Below, piece by piece: positions 5,814 to 6,350 of a stretch of 6,350 nt of DNA. Under the pieces are notes generated by a model that worked only from the letters and a program-made list of their open reading frames with translations, searched no databases and was not told the origin of the DNA. The stretch's first letter is position 1. Every line of letters begins with the position of its first letter. The DNA is taken from the NCBI GenBank assembly GCA_019751935.1, contig JAIEMR010000030.1, positions 1 through 6,350 of the forward strand. Direction: 5' to 3'. The position numbers and the translations under genes were made by a program. Source of the DNA: Alphaproteobacteria bacterium. Lineage in GTDB: Bacteria; Pseudomonadota; Alphaproteobacteria; Paracaedibacterales; CAIULA01.

Positions 5814-5841
5814 TTAAATAAGAAAGACAGAATATTATGAT
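5814..5841 (+). promoter_or_regulatory. Weak candidate promoter for the epimerase gene
   Basis: TATGAT (5836-5841, 5/6 to consensus) is preceded at 16 bases by TTAAAT (5814-5819, 3/6). It is the only plausible promoter in the 113-base gap before the epimerase. The gap is long enough for separate transcription, but read-through from the Nudix gene is equally possible. Confidence 0.25.
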
Positions 5842-5850
5842 GTCTCGTTA

Positions 5851-5867
5851 GTTTTCAAATCGAAAAC
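5851..5867. repeat. Short inverted repeat in the epimerase leader
   Basis: GTTTTC (5851-5856) and GAAAAC (5862-5867) are perfect inverted arms around five bases. The element lies just past the candidate -10 box and 33 bases before the ATG, where either an operator or a leader hairpin could act. It is A/T-rich and may be chance. Confidence 0.25.
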
Positions 5868-5899
5868 AAAGGTCATTCTTTAAGTGAAAAGGTAGATTG

Positions 5900-6350
5900 A
5901 TGTTAGAAAAAACTGCAAAAATAGTTGTGACAGGAGCTGGCGGCTTTATTGGAGGCGCCCTTATAAACCACCTTTCGAGCCAAGGCTATACAAACTTAAG
6001 GGCTGCAGACATTAAGCCTCTTTCACAATGGTATCAAATCAATTCAAAAACTGACAACAAGCAGCTAGATCTAAAAGAAAAAGAAGCCTGTTTCTCTGTT
6101 TGCGAAAACGCAGATTATATTTTTAACCTAGCTGCTGACATGGGTGGCATGGGTTTTATTGAGCATAATAAAGCTTTGTGTATGTTATCTTCATTGGTTA
6201 ACACCCACATGCTTATGGCAGCCCAGCATCATAAAGCAAAACGTTTTTTCTTTTCTTCTTCAGCTTGCGTATACGCAGCATACAAACAGACAGATGCTGA
6301 TGTAACTGCCTTAAAAGAAGAAGATGCTTATCCAGCTATGGCAGAGGATG
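5900..6350 (+). CDS. GDP-mannose 3,5-epimerase-like NAD-dependent sugar epimerase, 3' end missing
   Basis: Short-chain-dehydrogenase-type nucleotide-sugar epimerase acting in the cytosol on an NDP-hexose. I translated it by hand; the frame is open from the ATG at 5900 to the window end (150 codons). The Rossmann glycine motif TGAGGFIGG lies at residues 11-19. The strand ending in Asp37 (AADIKP) could bind the NAD adenosine ribose. LAADMGGMGFIE (77-88) and FFSSSACVY (117-125) closely follow plant GDP-mannose 3,5-epimerase, including the catalytic cysteine (Cys123, equivalent to Arabidopsis Cys145). LKEEDAYPAM (138-147) is also as in that family. The Y-x-x-x-K catalytic pair should lie just past the window edge. 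AAAAGG (5887-5892) is a good ribosome site. Related bacterial proteins occur in surface polysaccharide loci, so the downstream DNA may continue such a cluster (inference). Exact substrate is not proven. Confidence 0.88.
   Translation, partial: MLEKTAKIVVTGAGGFIGGALINHLSSQGYTNLRAADIKPLSQWYQINSKTDNKQLDLKEKEACFSVCENADYIFNLAADMGGMGFIEHNKALCMLSSLVNTHMLMAAQHHKAKRFFFSSSACVYAAYKQTDADVTALKEEDAYPAMAED

Noticed and set aside
4636..6350. Deformylase-Nudix-epimerase as a new biosynthetic or defence system
   Set aside because: Only two of the genes look co-transcribed, the third has its own leader and is incomplete, and nothing visible links their substrates. The evidence supports a curiosity, not a system.

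Overview
This is an AT-rich bacterial chromosome segment holding eight protein genes, two of them cut by the window edges. I see no rRNA, tRNA, CRISPR array, intact insertion sequence or phage gene. The best taxonomic clue is SerC, whose sequence is of the alphaproteobacterial kind. Together with the strong A/T bias this suggests an AT-rich, possibly host-associated alphaproteobacterium (for example the Holosporales/Paracaedibacter area). That placement is an inference from protein style, not a demonstrated identity.

Layout. Bases 1-749 (+) hold the 3' part of a double-GNAT acetyltransferase. Bases 750-1070 are a gene-free gap between convergent genes, with a GC-rich REP-like palindrome and two small abutting palindromes. 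Bases 1071-2018 (-) are hemC, which shares a short divergent promoter region with a membrane-anchored DsbA-like thiol-disulfide protein (2105-3028, +). The last 176 bases of that gene lie antisense to the 3' end of serC (2853-4016, -). serC is preceded on its own strand by an O6-alkylguanine-DNA alkyltransferase gene (3994-4518, -), whose 3' end overlaps the serC start by 23 bases. From a second divergent gap, rightward genes follow: a divergent peptide deformylase (4636-5229), a Nudix hydrolase 17 bases downstream (5247-5786), and the 5' part of a GDP-mannose 3,5-epimerase-like gene (5900 to the window end).

How the genes relate. Most are housekeeping functions from different pathways: heme synthesis (hemC), serine and probably vitamin B6 synthesis (serC), DNA alkylation repair (ogt) and periplasmic disulfide chemistry. 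Two pairs look co-transcribed: ogt-serC and def-Nudix. The epimerase may start a nucleotide-sugar or surface-polysaccharide locus that continues beyond the window.

I did not find a clear new multi-gene system. The points most worth a second look are an overprinted C-terminal tail on the DsbA-like protein, loss of a normally invariant substrate-binding arginine in HemC, a rearranged Nudix box, and a deformylase with an altered metal-ligand motif outside its usual context.
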